Shown: piece by piece, positions 1 to 11,733 of the stretch
Layout of the letters: every line of letters begins with the position of its first letter
How positions within the stretch are numbered: position 1 is the stretch's first letter
NCBI RefSeq assembly: GCF_022414535.1
Contig: NZ_JADWYM010000046.1
Span: 1 to 51,554 of the forward strand
DNA from: Streptomyces sp. MUM 2J
GTDB lineage: Bacteria > Actinomycetota > Actinomycetes > Streptomycetales > Streptomycetaceae
DNA length: 51,554 bases
Reading direction: 5' to 3'
Notes under the pieces: generated by a model
The model's database searches: none
What the model was told of the DNA's origin: nothing
Seen by the model: only the letters and a program-made list of their open reading frames with translations
Program-made: the position numbers and the translations under genes

Positions 1-66
1 CGTCATCCGTCAGGACCACTTCGACCGTCGGCCGACCCATGCGCGCCATGAGCCCAGCATACTTCT

Positions 67-870
67 ATGGCTTTCCTAAGACTCGGGACACTAGCTCACG
101 CCGCCGCTCACGCCGACGCCTGCGGGCGCCCCACCAAGGCCGAGCACCTGCTCACCCCGGAGGCGATCGAGTGGTACCTGGCCACCGGCTGCCTGCACCT
201 GCAGGAGCCCTCCCGCTCCAACCGCCGCTGCCGCCTCAACAAACTTCGCCGCGCCCTGCTCGGCCCCGACCTGATCACCGGCAACCCCGCCGCCTACTCC
301 GGCTCGGACGCCTCCCGCCCCTACACACAGCCGGAACAGGCCCAGCTGTACGCCTCCGCCCGCGCCCAGCCCACCGACGAACTCCGTAACGGCCTGCTGA
401 CGCTGCTCGCCCTCGGCTTCGGCTGCGCCCTGGCCTCACCCGAAATCATCCCGCTGCGCACCCACGACGTCCGCGAGGCGCCCAACGGCGCCGTAACCGT
501 CGCGGTCCGCGGACAGCGCGCCCGTGTGGTGCTGTGCCGCACCGCCTGGGCCCCGGTCCTCACCGAGGCCACTGCCTGGGCCTCCCGCCCCGGCCAGGCC
601 CGCTATCTCTTCCGCCCGAGCAGCCACGCCCGCGGCACCAACACGGTCACCAACTTCCTCGCCCGCACCAAGAAGCCGCCGGCAACGCCTCTGCTGGTCA
701 TAGGCCGGGCCCGTGCCACTTGGCTCGTCGACGCCATCGAAGCCCGCATGCACCTGCCCACCCTGATGGCCGCCGCAGGCCTAACCACTCTGCGCTCCAT
801 CGACCGGGTCCTGCCCCACGTCCGCAACCTCTCCCCCGACCAGGCAGCCACCGCGCTCAAGGAGTTCTGA
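67..870 (+). CDS. Degenerate tyrosine-recombinase-like protein, transposase companion
   Basis: A 267-residue ORF whose layout resembles the catalytic half of a tyrosine recombinase. A helix ending in the motif ALASPEIIPLRTHDV corresponds to the usual arginine-containing box of that family, and a C-terminal stretch resembles the region before the nucleophilic tyrosine. The catalytic Arg and a convincing HxxR...Y set are missing, so enzymatic activity is doubtful. It stops two bases before the transposase ATG, which suggests a co-translated pair carried by one element. No ribosome binding site is visible before the ATG, and an in-frame stop lies at 49-51, so the true N-terminus may have been lost by frameshift or may lie outside the window. 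Family assignment is an inference from weak similarity. Confidence 0.45.
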   Translation: MAFLRLGTLAHAAAHADACGRPTKAEHLLTPEAIEWYLATGCLHLQEPSRSNRRCRLNKLRRALLGPDLITGNPAAYSGSDASRPYTQPEQAQLYASARAQPTDELRNGLLTLLALGFGCALASPEIIPLRTHDVREAPNGAVTVAVRGQRARVVLCRTAWAPVLTEATAWASRPGQARYLFRPSSHARGTNTVTNFLARTKKPPATPLLVIGRARATWLVDAIEARMHLPTLMAAAGLTTLRSIDRVLPHVRNLSPDQAATALKEF

Positions 871-872
871 CC

Positions 873-2629
873 ATGACCAGCCGCCTCGCACGCCACACCC
901 GTATCGCCCGCCTGCGCTCCCAACGCGCCCTCGTTCCCGACCTCGAGGTCGCCGAGATCCGGGAAGTGGCCGACTCCGGCCTGATCGAGGAGATCGAGCC
1001 GCTCATCGCGCGCCGCACCGGCTGCCCCTGCAAGCTCCCTGTCGAGGCCCTGCTGGTCGGCATGAGCCTGGCCTCCGCCCGCAACGGCGGCGTCGTGACC
1101 TTCACCGCCGTCACCGACCTGCTGTTCTTCTCCCTCTCCGAGCCGATGCGCGAGCGGCTCGGCCTGCGCCGCTACCCCGACCACGACCGCGGCTTCGAAG
1201 CCGCCTACGCCACCGTCCGCCGCCGCCTGCACAGCATCCTCGAAGCGATCGACCCGTCCCCGCTGCCCAAGAACCACCGCCTGGCCCGCCGCCATGCCGA
1301 GAAACTCATGGCCAAGGCCGACCCGGACGAACTCGCCCGCAAGCGCACTCTCATGATCAAGCTGGCCAACCTGATCCTGGCCATGTCCCTGCGGGAGGCG
1401 ATGCCGCTCCTGGAAGACCGCTGGAACGGCTCGGTCTGCGTAGACGCCACCGTCATCGGCACCTACGCCAAGGGGCTTGCCCCGAACGGCCCCGTCACCG
1501 CCACCGACCCCGACGCCGCCTGGTATGTGCGCACCACCAAGCACAAGGACCCCCTCGCCCTCGACGACCTCGCTTCCGACCGGCAGGACAAAAGGGCGCC
1601 AGGCTCCTGAAGAAGGCCGAACGCATCAAGAAGAGCCTGTTCGGCTACGACGCCTCCCTCGTCATCGCCCGCGACCCCAGCCGCAACGGCGTCCCCCTGC
1701 CCGACGGCTCCGCCGACCCCGACGTCGTCCCGGCCCTGGTCATCGCCTTCTCCGTCGACAAGCCCAGCCACCGACCCGGCCACGTCGCCGTCGAGGCCCT
1801 CCAGCAGATCGACGACAGTCTCCCGCGCGGCTACCTGGCGGGCGACCGCGCCTACAACGACCAGAAGCCGGAGAACTTCCAGCTCCCCATCCGCGCCATG
1901 GGCTACGAGCCCGTCTACGACTACGCAAAAGACCAGCTCGGCGTCCAGGCGGGCTTCGCCGGCGCCGAACTCGTCGAGGGCAACTGGTACTGCCCCTCCA
2001 TGCCCCACGAGCTCAAGGAAGCCACCAAGGACCTGGTCAACGAGAGGATCGACAAGCAGACCTGGATCGACCGCATCCGAGCCCGAGCCGCCTACCTCTT
2101 CATGCCCAAGCAGCGCCCCGACGCCGAAGGCCACCGCCGCGTCATGTGCCCCGCCGAAGCCAACCGCACCCAGTGCCCACTCAAGAAGCACACCCTCGGC
2201 CGCGGCATCCACCTGCCGCTCGTAGACCCCGCCCCGAGCCCCGCGGGCTCACCCCTGTGCTGCAGCCAGAAGACGGTCACGGTCCCTCCGGAAGCCGGAG
2301 CCAACCTCTGGCAGCCCCTCCAGTACGGCTCCGAAGCCTGGCAGCGCGTGTACTTCCGGCTCCGCAACAGCGTCGAAGGGATCAACGGCTACGCCAAGGA
2401 CCCCCTCTACGAACGCCTCGAAGACGCCGGCACCCGCCGCATCCGCGGCATCGCCGCCCAGACCCTCCTGCTGGCCTTTCAGCTCGCCCACGCCAACCGC
2501 CGCAAGCTCAGGGCCTGGGCCGACTCGATCGCCCTCCACGGCGACCGTCCCCACCGCCGACCTTCCCGTCGCCGCAAGACCAAGCCACTGGGCACCTGGA
2601 CCCCCAAGGGCTACGTCACCGAACCCTGA
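873..2629 (+). mobile_element. DDE transposase gene interrupted by a -1 frameshift
   Basis: Two overlapping frames together encode a transposase of about 585 residues. The first frame starts at ATG 873 and ends at TGA 1610. Coding continues in the -1 frame from about 1583 (GARLLKKAERIKKSLFGY) to TGA 2629. Candidate DDE residues are Asp in VCVDATV (first frame), Asp in LAGDRAYND and Glu in NSVEGINGYAKD (second frame). The shift falls at a run of four A (gacaaaaggg, about 1587-1596). This could be programmed slippage, as in several IS families, but it is not a classical AAAAAAG heptamer, so simple decay is equally possible. No terminal inverted repeats were identified, and the left end may be outside the window. 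Confidence 0.7.
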
Positions 2630-2686
2630 GACCTTCCTCACAAGCCATCCGTAGCCCCCGGCAGAACAACCAAAGATCCACACCCG

Positions 2687-2730
2687 AACACGGGACCGCC
2701 GACGGCCTCAGCCGTCGGCGGTCCCGTGTT
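2687..2730. terminator. Perfect hairpin, intrinsic terminator
   Basis: A perfect 20-bp stem (AACACGGGACCGCCGACGGC and its complement) closes a 4-base CTCA loop and is followed by TTTCTG. It lies about 60 bp after the transposase stop. It probably ends transcription of the mobile element and protects the neighbouring tRNA gene. Confidence 0.75.
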
Positions 2731-2746
2731 TCTGCCCACACAAAGC

Positions 2747-2784
2747 GGAACGGGCGGCATCGTGATCACGATGCCGCCCGTTCC
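2747..2784. terminator. 38-bp perfect palindrome after tRNA-Leu
   Basis: The 38 bases are a perfect palindrome centred on TGATCA, able to form a stem of up to 19 bp. It lies 35 bp beyond the 3' end of the minus-strand tRNA-Leu, so it most likely terminates that transcript. Together with the adjacent hairpin at 2687-2730 it forms back-to-back terminators between convergent transcription units. Confidence 0.6.
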
Positions 2785-2819
2785 GTCGGTGCAACCGGAG
2801 CACTTTCGTCGGTGCTCCC

Positions 2820-2906
2820 TGGTGCGCGAGGGGGGAGTTGAACCCCCACGCCCTTGCGGGCACTGGAACCTGAATCCAGCGCGTCTGCCTATTCCGCCAC
2901 CCGCGC
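2820..2906 (-). tRNA. tRNA-Leu (anticodon CAG)
   Basis: The minus strand folds as a class II tRNA. The 7-bp acceptor stem is GCGCGGG paired with CTCGCGC (one G-T pair). The anticodon stem CTGGA/TCCAG encloses the loop TTCAGGT with anticodon CAG. A long variable arm (TGCCCGCAAGGGCGT) and a T arm with GGTTCAACTCC follow. The 3' CCA is encoded (2820-2822). It reads CUG, so it is not the rare bldA tRNA that reads UUA. Confidence 0.97.
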
Positions 2907-3364
2907 ATTGGGTGTGTCTTCCGGTTCCCGGCCTCCCCGAGGGGCGGCGGCGCCTTCCGACATGCAGAACACTAGCACGCCGGACGCGGTGGGTTCACAT
3001 CACTTCCTCGCGGGGCCCGCAGGGCCGCCGACCAGGGGTCACGTCCGTCTCGGCACCGTCCCCGTCTCGTCTCAACGCCGCCCCCGCCTCGTATCAACCT
3101 CGTACCGTTCCCCCTCATCTCCCAGGAAGGCTGGCAGGGTCCACAGCCAGGTGCGGGACACTGGTCTGCACCCACCTCTACGATCCTGGGCAGAAGCAGG
3201 GCGCGAGGGGTACACGCAGGACGACGTCGACACCCGTCGACCGGGCCGAGTAGGGGGAACCAGCCGATTCAGCGGCGCGTGGATACGATCAGTAAGCAGT
3301 ACCAGGCACGGCAGTACCCGCACCGCGGGCAGCAGGACGAAAGCAACTACGGAGGAGGTGCCCC
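2907..3364. other. Intergenic region with divergent promoters of tRNA-Leu and fhaA
   Basis: No credible gene is seen in these 458 bp. The stretch must carry the tRNA-Leu promoter (leftward) and that of the fhaA operon (rightward). A strong ribosome binding site (GGAGGAGG) sits 6 bases before the fhaA ATG. I could not assign -10/-35 boxes with confidence. Confidence 0.5.
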
Positions 3365-4204
3365 ATGGGAGTCCTGAAGCGTTTCGAGCAACGTCTCGAA
3401 GGTCTGGTCAACGGCACCTTCGCCAAGGTCTTCAAGTCCGAGGTCCAGCCCGTGGAGATCGCGGGAGCGCTCCAGCGCGAGTGCGACAACAACGCCACCA
3501 TCTGGAACCGCGACCGCACGGTCGTCCCCAACGACTTCATCGTGGAGCTGAGCGCGCCCGACTTCGAGCGCCTCAGCCCCTACTCCGGGCAGCTCGGCGA
3601 CGAGCTCGCCGGCATGGTCCGGGACTACGCCAAGCAGCAGCGCTACACCTTCATGGGCCCGATCAAGGTCAACCTGGAGAAGGCGGACGACCTCGACACC
3701 GGCCTGTACCGGGTGCGCAGCCGTACGCTCGCCTCCTCCAGCAGTCAGCAGGCACCGGGCGCCCCGGCCCCCGGTGACCAGCGGCCCGGCGGGTACGGCT
3801 ACCCGCCCGCCGCCGCCCCGCCCATGCCGTCCGCACCGCCGCCCGGCGCCCGCCCCGGTGGCTACGGCTACCCCCAGCCCGCCACCCCGCAGCGACCCGC
3901 TGCGGGACCCACGGCCGGCGGACGCACCCGCTACTGGATCGAGATCAACGGCACCCGCCATCAGATCTCCCGCCCGACGCTGGTGCTGGGCCGCAGCACC
4001 GAAGCCGACGTGCGGATCGACGACCCCGGCGTGAGCCGCCGGCACTGCGAGATCCGGACCGGAACGCCCTCGACGATCCAGGATCTCGGGTCCACCAACG
4101 GCATCGTGGTGGACGGACAGCACACCACCCGCGCTACGCTCCGCGACGGCTCGCGGATCGTCGTGGGCAGCACCACCGTTCTCTATAGGCAAGCCGAAGG
4201 GTGA
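3365..4204 (+). CDS. fhaA: FhaA-type FHA-domain protein (DUF3662 + FHA)
   Basis: A 279-residue cytoplasmic signalling protein. Residues about 1-125 form the DUF3662 domain typical of actinobacterial FhaA, followed by a Gly/Pro/Tyr-rich linker with two GGYGYP motifs. A C-terminal FHA domain (about 190-275) carries the phosphothreonine-binding signatures LGRS, SRRHCEI and DLGSTNG. In actinobacteria FhaA binds phosphorylated partners such as the pseudokinase MviN and modulates peptidoglycan synthesis at the division site or hyphal tip. It is the first gene of an operon with fhaB, a PP2C phosphatase, rodA/ftsW, pbpA and pknB, which supports a role in PknB-dependent cell-wall control. The ATG is chosen for the GGAGGAGG box just upstream. 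Confidence 0.93.
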   Translation: MGVLKRFEQRLEGLVNGTFAKVFKSEVQPVEIAGALQRECDNNATIWNRDRTVVPNDFIVELSAPDFERLSPYSGQLGDELAGMVRDYAKQQRYTFMGPIKVNLEKADDLDTGLYRVRSRTLASSSSQQAPGAPAPGDQRPGGYGYPPAAAPPMPSAPPPGARPGGYGYPQPATPQRPAAGPTAGGRTRYWIEINGTRHQISRPTLVLGRSTEADVRIDDPGVSRRHCEIRTGTPSTIQDLGSTNGIVVDGQHTTRATLRDGSRIVVGSTTVLYRQAEG

Positions 4205-4214
4205 AGCGGGGGCA

Positions 4215-4736
4215 ATGTCAGAGCTGACCCTCACGGTCATGCGGCTGGGTTTCCTGGCCGTCCTGTGGCTGTTCGTGATCGTGGCCGTGCAGGTCATCCG
4301 CAGCGACCTGTTCGGCACGCGTGTCACGCAGCGCGGCGCCCAGCGGGCCGGGCGCCGGGAGGCAGGGCGCCCGCAGCAGGCCGCACGGCAGGCGCCGCCG
4401 CAGCAGCGCCAGCAGTCCGGCGGCGGGCGCCAGCGCCGCAACGCCCCCTCCAAGCTCGTCGTGACCGAGGGCACCCTCACCGGTACCACCGTCGCGCTCC
4501 AGGGCCAGACCGTCTCGCTGGGCCGGGCACACGACAGCACGATCGTGCTGGACGACGACTACGCCTCCAGTCGGCATGCCAGGATCTACCCGGACCGCGA
4601 CGGCCAGTGGATCGTCGAGGACCTGGGATCCACCAACGGCACCTACCTCGACCGAACGCGGCTGACGACTCCCACACCGATCCCACTGGGTGCGCCGATC
4701 CGCATCGGCAAGACCGTCATCGAGCTGCGGAAGTAG
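4215..4736 (+). CDS. fhaB: FhaB/FipA-type membrane FHA protein
   Basis: A 173-residue protein with one N-terminal transmembrane helix (about residues 8-28), a basic Gln/Arg-rich linker, and a C-terminal FHA domain (about 80-170) with LGRAHDS, SSRHARI and DLGSTNGTYL. In mycobacteria the equivalent protein (FipA/FhaB) is a PknB substrate that links phosphorylation to FtsZ and FtsQ. It starts 10 bp after fhaA, within the same operon. The FHA fold of the two proteins is shared, but only FhaB is membrane-anchored. Confidence 0.92.
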   Translation: MSELTLTVMRLGFLAVLWLFVIVAVQVIRSDLFGTRVTQRGAQRAGRREAGRPQQAARQAPPQQRQQSGGGRQRRNAPSKLVVTEGTLTGTTVALQGQTVSLGRAHDSTIVLDDDYASSRHARIYPDRDGQWIVEDLGSTNGTYLDRTRLTTPTPIPLGAPIRIGKTVIELRK

Positions 4737-4876
4737 TGCTGCATCATGTATGAGCGCGAGCGGAGCGAGCACGCCGCGGAGGCCCACACCCAGGACTCCC
4801 GCGCGCTCCCGACCGGAGGGTGGGCAGTGTGGCTCGACACGACCGGCTGCATGCGGAGCCGACGGGCGAGGTGGGC

Positions 4877-6463
4877 ATGAGTCTGTCACTGCGCTTCGCC
4901 GCCGGATCGCACAAGGGGATGATCCGGGAGGGCAACGAGGACTCCGGGTACGCGGGCCCGCGGCTGCTCGCGATCGCCGACGGCATGGGCGGCCAGGCCG
5001 CCGGCGAGGTCGCGTCCTCCGAGGTGATCTCCACCATCGTCGCCCTCGACGACGACATCCCCGGCTCCGACATCCTCACCACCCTCGGCACCGCCGTACA
5101 GCGCGCCAACGACCAGCTGCGCCAGATGGTCGAGGAGGACCCCTCCCTGGAGGGCATGGGCACCACGCTCACGGCGCTGTTGTGGACCGGCCAGCGGCTG
5201 GGCCTCGTGCACGTCGGCGACTCCCGTGCCTACCTGCTCCGGGACGGCGTCCTCACCCAGATCACCCAGGACCACACCTGGGTGCAGCGTCTGGTCGACG
5301 AGGGCCGGATCACCGAGGAAGAGGCCACCACCCACCCGCAGCGCTCCCTGCTGATGCGCGCGCTCGGCAGCGGCGACCACGTCGAACCGGACCTGTCCAT
5401 CCGTGAGGTCCGGGCCGGCGACCGCTACCTGATCTGCTCCGACGGACTGTCCGGCGTCGTCTCGCACCAGACGCTGGAGGACACCCTCGCCAGCTACCAG
5501 GGCCCCCAGGAGACCGTCCAGGAGCTGATCCAGCTCGCGCTGCGCGGCGGCGGACCCGACAACATCACCGTCATCGTCGCCGACGTCCTGGACCTCGACA
5601 CCGGGGACACCCTCGCCGCGCAGCTGTCCGACACCCCGGTCGTGGTCGGCGCCGTCGCCGAGACCCAGCACCAGCTGCAGGACAACAACATCATGCAGAC
5701 CCCGGCCGGCCGCGCCTCCGGACTGGGCCGCCACGCGCGGGGCGGCAGGGGCGGCCCGGGCGGCGAGTTCGGCCCGCCCGGCTCCGGCGACACCGCCGAC
5801 TACGCGCCCGGGGGCACCTTCGGCACCTACACCGACGACGACTTCGTCAAGCCCCGCAAGGGCCGCAAGTGGCTCAAGAGATCCTTCTTCATCGCCCTCG
5901 CGCTCGCCGTCGTCGGTGGTGGGCTCTACGGCGGTTACCGCTGGACCCAGACCCAGTACTACGTCGGCGCCAAGGACGACCACGTCGCGCTCTACCGCGG
6001 CATCAGCCAGGACCTGGCGTGGGTGTCGCTGTCGAAGGTGCAGAAGGACCACCCCGAGATCGAACTCAAGTACCTGCCGCCCTACCAGCAGAAGCAGGTC
6101 AAGAACACGATCGCCCAGGGCGACCTCGCCGACGCCCGCAAGAAGGTCGACGACCTGGCCGTGCAGGCCTCCGCCTGCAAGAAGCTGGCCGAGCGGCGCA
6201 CCGCCGAGAACGCCGAGAACGCCGAGAACGCCGAGAACGCCCAGACGGGCCAGGGCCAGGCCGGAGGCACCACGGGAACCACTCCCGCCTCCCTCACGTC
6301 CAAGGCATCACCGAGTCCCTCGGTCACCGCCGACCCCACCACTCCGACCTCCCCGTCCTCCCCTTCCTCTTCCACCTCACCGTCACCGACCGCCACTGCC
6401 AACCCCGGCCCCACCCTCACGGAGGAGGAGCAGAAGGTCGTCTCGTACTGCGGTACGCAGTAG
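4877..6463 (+). CDS. pstP: PP2C-family Ser/Thr phosphatase (PstP-like)
   Basis: A 528-residue membrane phosphatase expected to reverse phosphorylation by the PknB kinase encoded downstream. Residues 1-240 hold the PP2C catalytic domain with the metal-binding motifs GNEDS, ADGMGG, GDSRAYL, CSDGL and GGPDNITV. A Gly-rich linker leads to one transmembrane helix (about 335-356). The outer part of about 170 residues includes four AEN repeats (near 6205-6240) and a Ser/Thr/Pro-rich tail. The ATG at 4877 follows GAGGTGGGC and gives the N-terminus usual for the family. A longer start at GTG 4829 is possible. It lies between fhaB and rodA in the operon. Confidence 0.93.
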   Translation: MSLSLRFAAGSHKGMIREGNEDSGYAGPRLLAIADGMGGQAAGEVASSEVISTIVALDDDIPGSDILTTLGTAVQRANDQLRQMVEEDPSLEGMGTTLTALLWTGQRLGLVHVGDSRAYLLRDGVLTQITQDHTWVQRLVDEGRITEEEATTHPQRSLLMRALGSGDHVEPDLSIREVRAGDRYLICSDGLSGVVSHQTLEDTLASYQGPQETVQELIQLALRGGGPDNITVIVADVLDLDTGDTLAAQLSDTPVVVGAVAETQHQLQDNNIMQTPAGRASGLGRHARGGRGGPGGEFGPPGSGDTADYAPGGTFGTYTDDDFVKPRKGRKWLKRSFFIALALAVVGGGLYGGYRWTQTQYYVGAKDDHVALYRGISQDLAWVSLSKVQKDHPEIELKYLPPYQQKQVKNTIAQGDLADARKKVDDLAVQASACKKLAERRTAENAENAENAENAQTGQGQAGGTTGTTPASLTSKASPSPSVTADPTTPTSPSSPSSSTSPSPTATANPGPTLTEEEQKVVSYCGTQ

Positions 6464-6490
6464 GCAAGCCGTGAGAGGCCCCGTCACACG

Positions 6491-7930
6491 ATGAGCAGTA
6501 CTACCAACTCGCCGACGCACCACACGTCCACGATCGGCGCCATCGGCGCGCCGAGCCGGCGCAACACCGAACTCGCACTGCTGGTGTTCGCCGTCGCCAT
6601 CCCGGTCTTCGCCTACGCCAACGTCGGGCTCGCGATCAACGACCAGGTGCCCTCCGGCCTGCTGAGCTACGGCCTCGGGCTCGGCCTGCTGGCCGGCGTC
6701 GGCCATCTCGTCGTCCGCAAGTTCGCGCCGTACGCGGACCCGCTGCTGCTGCCGCTGGCCACGCTGCTCAACGGACTCGGCCTCGTCGTCATCTGGCGCC
6801 TGGACCAGTCCAAGCTGCTCCAGTCCATCAAGCAGGCGGGCACCGCCGCGCCGCGCCAGCTGCTGTACACCGCACTCGGCATCGCCCTGTTCATCGCCGT
6901 GCTGATCTTCCTCAAGGACCACCGCGTCCTACAGCGCTACACCTACATCTCCATGGTGGGCGCGCTCTTCCTGCTGCTGCTGCCACTGGTGCCCGGCCTC
7001 GGCCAGAACATCTACGGCGCGAAGATCTGGATCTCCGTCGCCGGCTTCTCCATCCAGCCCGGCGAGTTCGCCAAGATCGTCCTGGCGATCTTCTTCGCCG
7101 GCTACCTGATGGTGAAGCGCGACGCGCTCGCGCTCGCCAGCCGCCGCTTCATGGGCCTGTACCTGCCGCGCGGACGCGACCTCGGCCCGATCATCGTCGT
7201 CTGGATGATCTCCATCCTCATCCTGGTCTTCGAGACCGACCTCGGTACGTCGCTGCTGTTCTTCGGCATGTTCGTGATCATGCTGTACGTCGCCACCGAG
7301 CGGACCAGCTGGATCGTCTTCGGTCTGCTGATGTCCGCGGCCGGCGCCGTCGGCGTCGCCAGCTTCGAGCCGCACGTCCAGCAGCGCGTCCAGGCCTGGC
7401 TGGACCCGATGAAGGAGTACACGCTCTCCCAGCAGGGCGTCATCGGCCACTCCGAGCAGGCCATGCAGGCCCTGTGGGCGTTCGGCTCCGGCGGCACCCT
7501 CGGCAGCGGCCTCGGCCAGGGCCACTCCGACCTCATCCGGTTCGCGGCCAACTCCGACTTCATCCTCGCCACCTTCGGCGAGGAACTCGGCCTCGCCGGG
7601 ATCATGGCGATCCTGCTGATCTACGGCCTGATCGTGGAGCGCGGCGTGCGGACCGCCCTGGCCGCCCGCGACCCCTTCGGCAAGCTGCTCGCCATCGGCC
7701 TGTCCGGTGCCTTCGCGCTCCAGGTGTTCGTCGTCGCCGGCGGTGTCATGGGGCTCATCCCGCTCACCGGCATGACGATGCCCTTCCTGGCGTACGGCGG
7801 TTCCTCCGTGATCGCCAACTGGGCCCTGGTCGGCATCCTGATCCGCATCAGCGACACCGCGCGCCGCCCGGCTCCGACCCCTGCCAGCAACCCCGACGCC
7901 GAGATGACCCAGGTGGTCCGCCCGTCATGA
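6491..7930 (+). CDS. rodA: FtsW/RodA/SpoVE-family SEDS protein
   Basis: A 479-residue polytopic membrane protein with about ten hydrophobic segments and the SEDS signatures QPGEFAKI and LPLTGMTMPFLAYGGSS. SEDS proteins polymerise lipid II into glycan strands together with a class B transpeptidase. The partner is encoded next door, and the stop TGA overlaps the pbpA ATG (ATGA), indicating coupled translation. Whether it acts in elongation (RodA) or division (FtsW) cannot be told from the sequence. In Streptomyces the canonical ftsW is in the dcw cluster, so I favour RodA-like. Confidence 0.92.
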   Translation: MSSTTNSPTHHTSTIGAIGAPSRRNTELALLVFAVAIPVFAYANVGLAINDQVPSGLLSYGLGLGLLAGVGHLVVRKFAPYADPLLLPLATLLNGLGLVVIWRLDQSKLLQSIKQAGTAAPRQLLYTALGIALFIAVLIFLKDHRVLQRYTYISMVGALFLLLLPLVPGLGQNIYGAKIWISVAGFSIQPGEFAKIVLAIFFAGYLMVKRDALALASRRFMGLYLPRGRDLGPIIVVWMISILILVFETDLGTSLLFFGMFVIMLYVATERTSWIVFGLLMSAAGAVGVASFEPHVQQRVQAWLDPMKEYTLSQQGVIGHSEQAMQALWAFGSGGTLGSGLGQGHSDLIRFAANSDFILATFGEELGLAGIMAILLIYGLIVERGVRTALAARDPFGKLLAIGLSGAFALQVFVVAGGVMGLIPLTGMTMPFLAYGGSSVIANWALVGILIRISDTARRPAPTPASNPDAEMTQVVRPS

Positions 7931-9411
7931 ACAAGCCCCTGCGCCGGATCGCGATCTTCTGCGGCCTCCTCGTCCTGACGCTGCTCATCCGGGACAACTG
8001 GCTGCAGTACGCCAAGGCGGACTCCCTGGCGTCGGACAGCAAGAACCGCCGTGTGACCATCGCCCGCTACTCCACCCCGCGCGGCGACATCGTCGTCGAC
8101 GGCGAGCCCGTCACCGGATCCGCGAAGACGAGCAAGAGCGGCCTGAACGACCTGGAGTACAAGCGGACCTACGTGAACGGCCCCATGTGGGCGCCGGTCA
8201 CCGGGTACGCCTCCCAGGCGTTCGGCGCCAACCAGCTGGAGAGCCTTGAGGACGGCATCCTCACCGGCAACGACGACCGGCTGTTCTTCCGCAACACCCT
8301 CGACATGATCACGGGCAAGCAGACCAAGGGCGGCAACGTCGTCACCACCCTCGACGCCGCCGCCCAGAGCGCCGCCTACAACGGGCTGAAGAAGCAGGGC
8401 GCCAAGGGTGCCGTGGTCGCCCTGGAGCCGTCCACCGGCAAGATCCTCGCGCTCGCCTCCTACCCGTCGTACGACCCCTCGGTCTTCGCCGGGAACTCCA
8501 ACGACGACGCCGAGGCCTGGAAGAAGCTCCAGAAGAAGTACGACCCCGACGACCCGATGCTGAACCGGGCGCTGCGCGAGACCTACCCGCCCGGCTCCAC
8601 CTTCAAGGTGGTCACCGCCTCGGCGGCCCTGGAGAACGGCCTCTACGGGGACGCGGACTCCAAGACCGACTCCCCGCTGCCGTGGATCATGCCGGGCACC
8701 TCGACCCCGCTGAACAACGAGGGCAACATCCCCTGCAAGAACGCCACCATGCGGGAGGCGCTGCGGGTGTCCTGCAACACCGTCTTCGGCAAGATCGGCG
8801 CCGACCTCGGCCAGGACAAGATGCGGGAGGAGGCGGAGAAGTTCGGCTTCAACGCCGAGCAGTTCACGCCCGTCCGTTCCAGCGCGTCGGTCTTCTCCAA
8901 GGACCTCAACGCCTCGCAGACCGCGCTGTCCTCCATCGGCCAGTTCAACACCGCCGCCACCCCGCTCCAGATGGCCATGGTCGCCTCCGCGATCGCCAAC
9001 GACGGCAAGCTGATGAAGCCGTACATGATCGACCAGCTGCAGTCCTCCAACCTCGACCAGGTCTCCAAGACCCAGCCGGAGGAGCTGAGCCAGCCCCTGT
9101 CGCCGAAGAACGCCCAGATCCTCCAGTCGATGATGGAGACCGTCGTCACGAGCGGCACGGGCACCAACGCACGGATCGACGGCGTCACGGTGGGCGGCAA
9201 GACCGGTACCGCCCAGCACGGTGTCGAGAACAGTGAGAATCCCTACGCCTGGTTCATCTCCTACGCCAAGGTCGGCGACAACAGCTCGCCGGTCGCCGTG
9301 GCGGTCGTGATCGAGGACGAGGACGCCAACCGAGGCGACATCTCCGGCGGCGGTCTCGCGGCCCCGATCGCGAAGAAGGTGATGCAGGCGGTCATCAACG
9401 CGAAGAAGTGA
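7927..9411 (+). CDS. pbpA: Penicillin-binding protein A (class B transpeptidase)
   Basis: A 494-residue D,D-transpeptidase with an N-terminal signal anchor (about residues 7-22), a dimerisation region, and a C-terminal transpeptidase domain. The active-site motifs are S224-T-F-K, S282-C-N and K425-T-G-T. It cross-links peptidoglycan made by the SEDS partner encoded immediately upstream. Length and motifs match actinobacterial PbpA, a known PknB substrate group involved in septation. The ATG overlaps the rodA stop. Confidence 0.95.
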   Translation: MNKPLRRIAIFCGLLVLTLLIRDNWLQYAKADSLASDSKNRRVTIARYSTPRGDIVVDGEPVTGSAKTSKSGLNDLEYKRTYVNGPMWAPVTGYASQAFGANQLESLEDGILTGNDDRLFFRNTLDMITGKQTKGGNVVTTLDAAAQSAAYNGLKKQGAKGAVVALEPSTGKILALASYPSYDPSVFAGNSNDDAEAWKKLQKKYDPDDPMLNRALRETYPPGSTFKVVTASAALENGLYGDADSKTDSPLPWIMPGTSTPLNNEGNIPCKNATMREALRVSCNTVFGKIGADLGQDKMREEAEKFGFNAEQFTPVRSSASVFSKDLNASQTALSSIGQFNTAATPLQMAMVASAIANDGKLMKPYMIDQLQSSNLDQVSKTQPEELSQPLSPKNAQILQSMMETVVTSGTGTNARIDGVTVGGKTGTAQHGVENSENPYAWFISYAKVGDNSSPVAVAVVIEDEDANRGDISGGGLAAPIAKKVMQAVINAKK

Positions 9412-9580
9412 CTCCCATCACGTCACCTCCACATCGATGCACGTTGCGATACCGGTCCTGTATCGGGTGACGGGCTTGGCCAGGTCACACAAACGGAGCC
9501 GGGTACGGTATGCCCGGACGGCAGCCTCCGGCCGCGCACAGGTGACGGCCGGGACCGACGGAGAGGGCTGGTAGGAAGCT

Positions 9581-11599
<2,019 letters not shown>

Positions 11600-11617
11600 C
11601 CCCGCCCTCACCTCCGT

Positions 11618-11671
11618 ACGAGCGGGCCCCGGCCCCCCGCAAGGCCGCAAGGGTGGCCGGGGCCCGCTCGT
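11618..11671. terminator. Bidirectional terminator between pknB and sortase gene
   Basis: A perfect 17-bp inverted repeat (ACGAGCGGGCCCCGGCC and its complement) with a 20-base loop starts 18 bp after the pknB stop. It lies between convergent genes, so it can serve both. No T-tract follows, which is common in Streptomyces terminators. Confidence 0.75.
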
Positions 11672-11733
11672 GGGGTGGGGGACGGTGGGCGGCGGTGCGG
11701 GCGCCGCCCGCAGGGCCCCGGGGGGCCGCCCCG

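Noticed and set aside
2820..2906. bldA-type tRNA-Leu
   Set aside because: The anticodon is CAG, not TAA.
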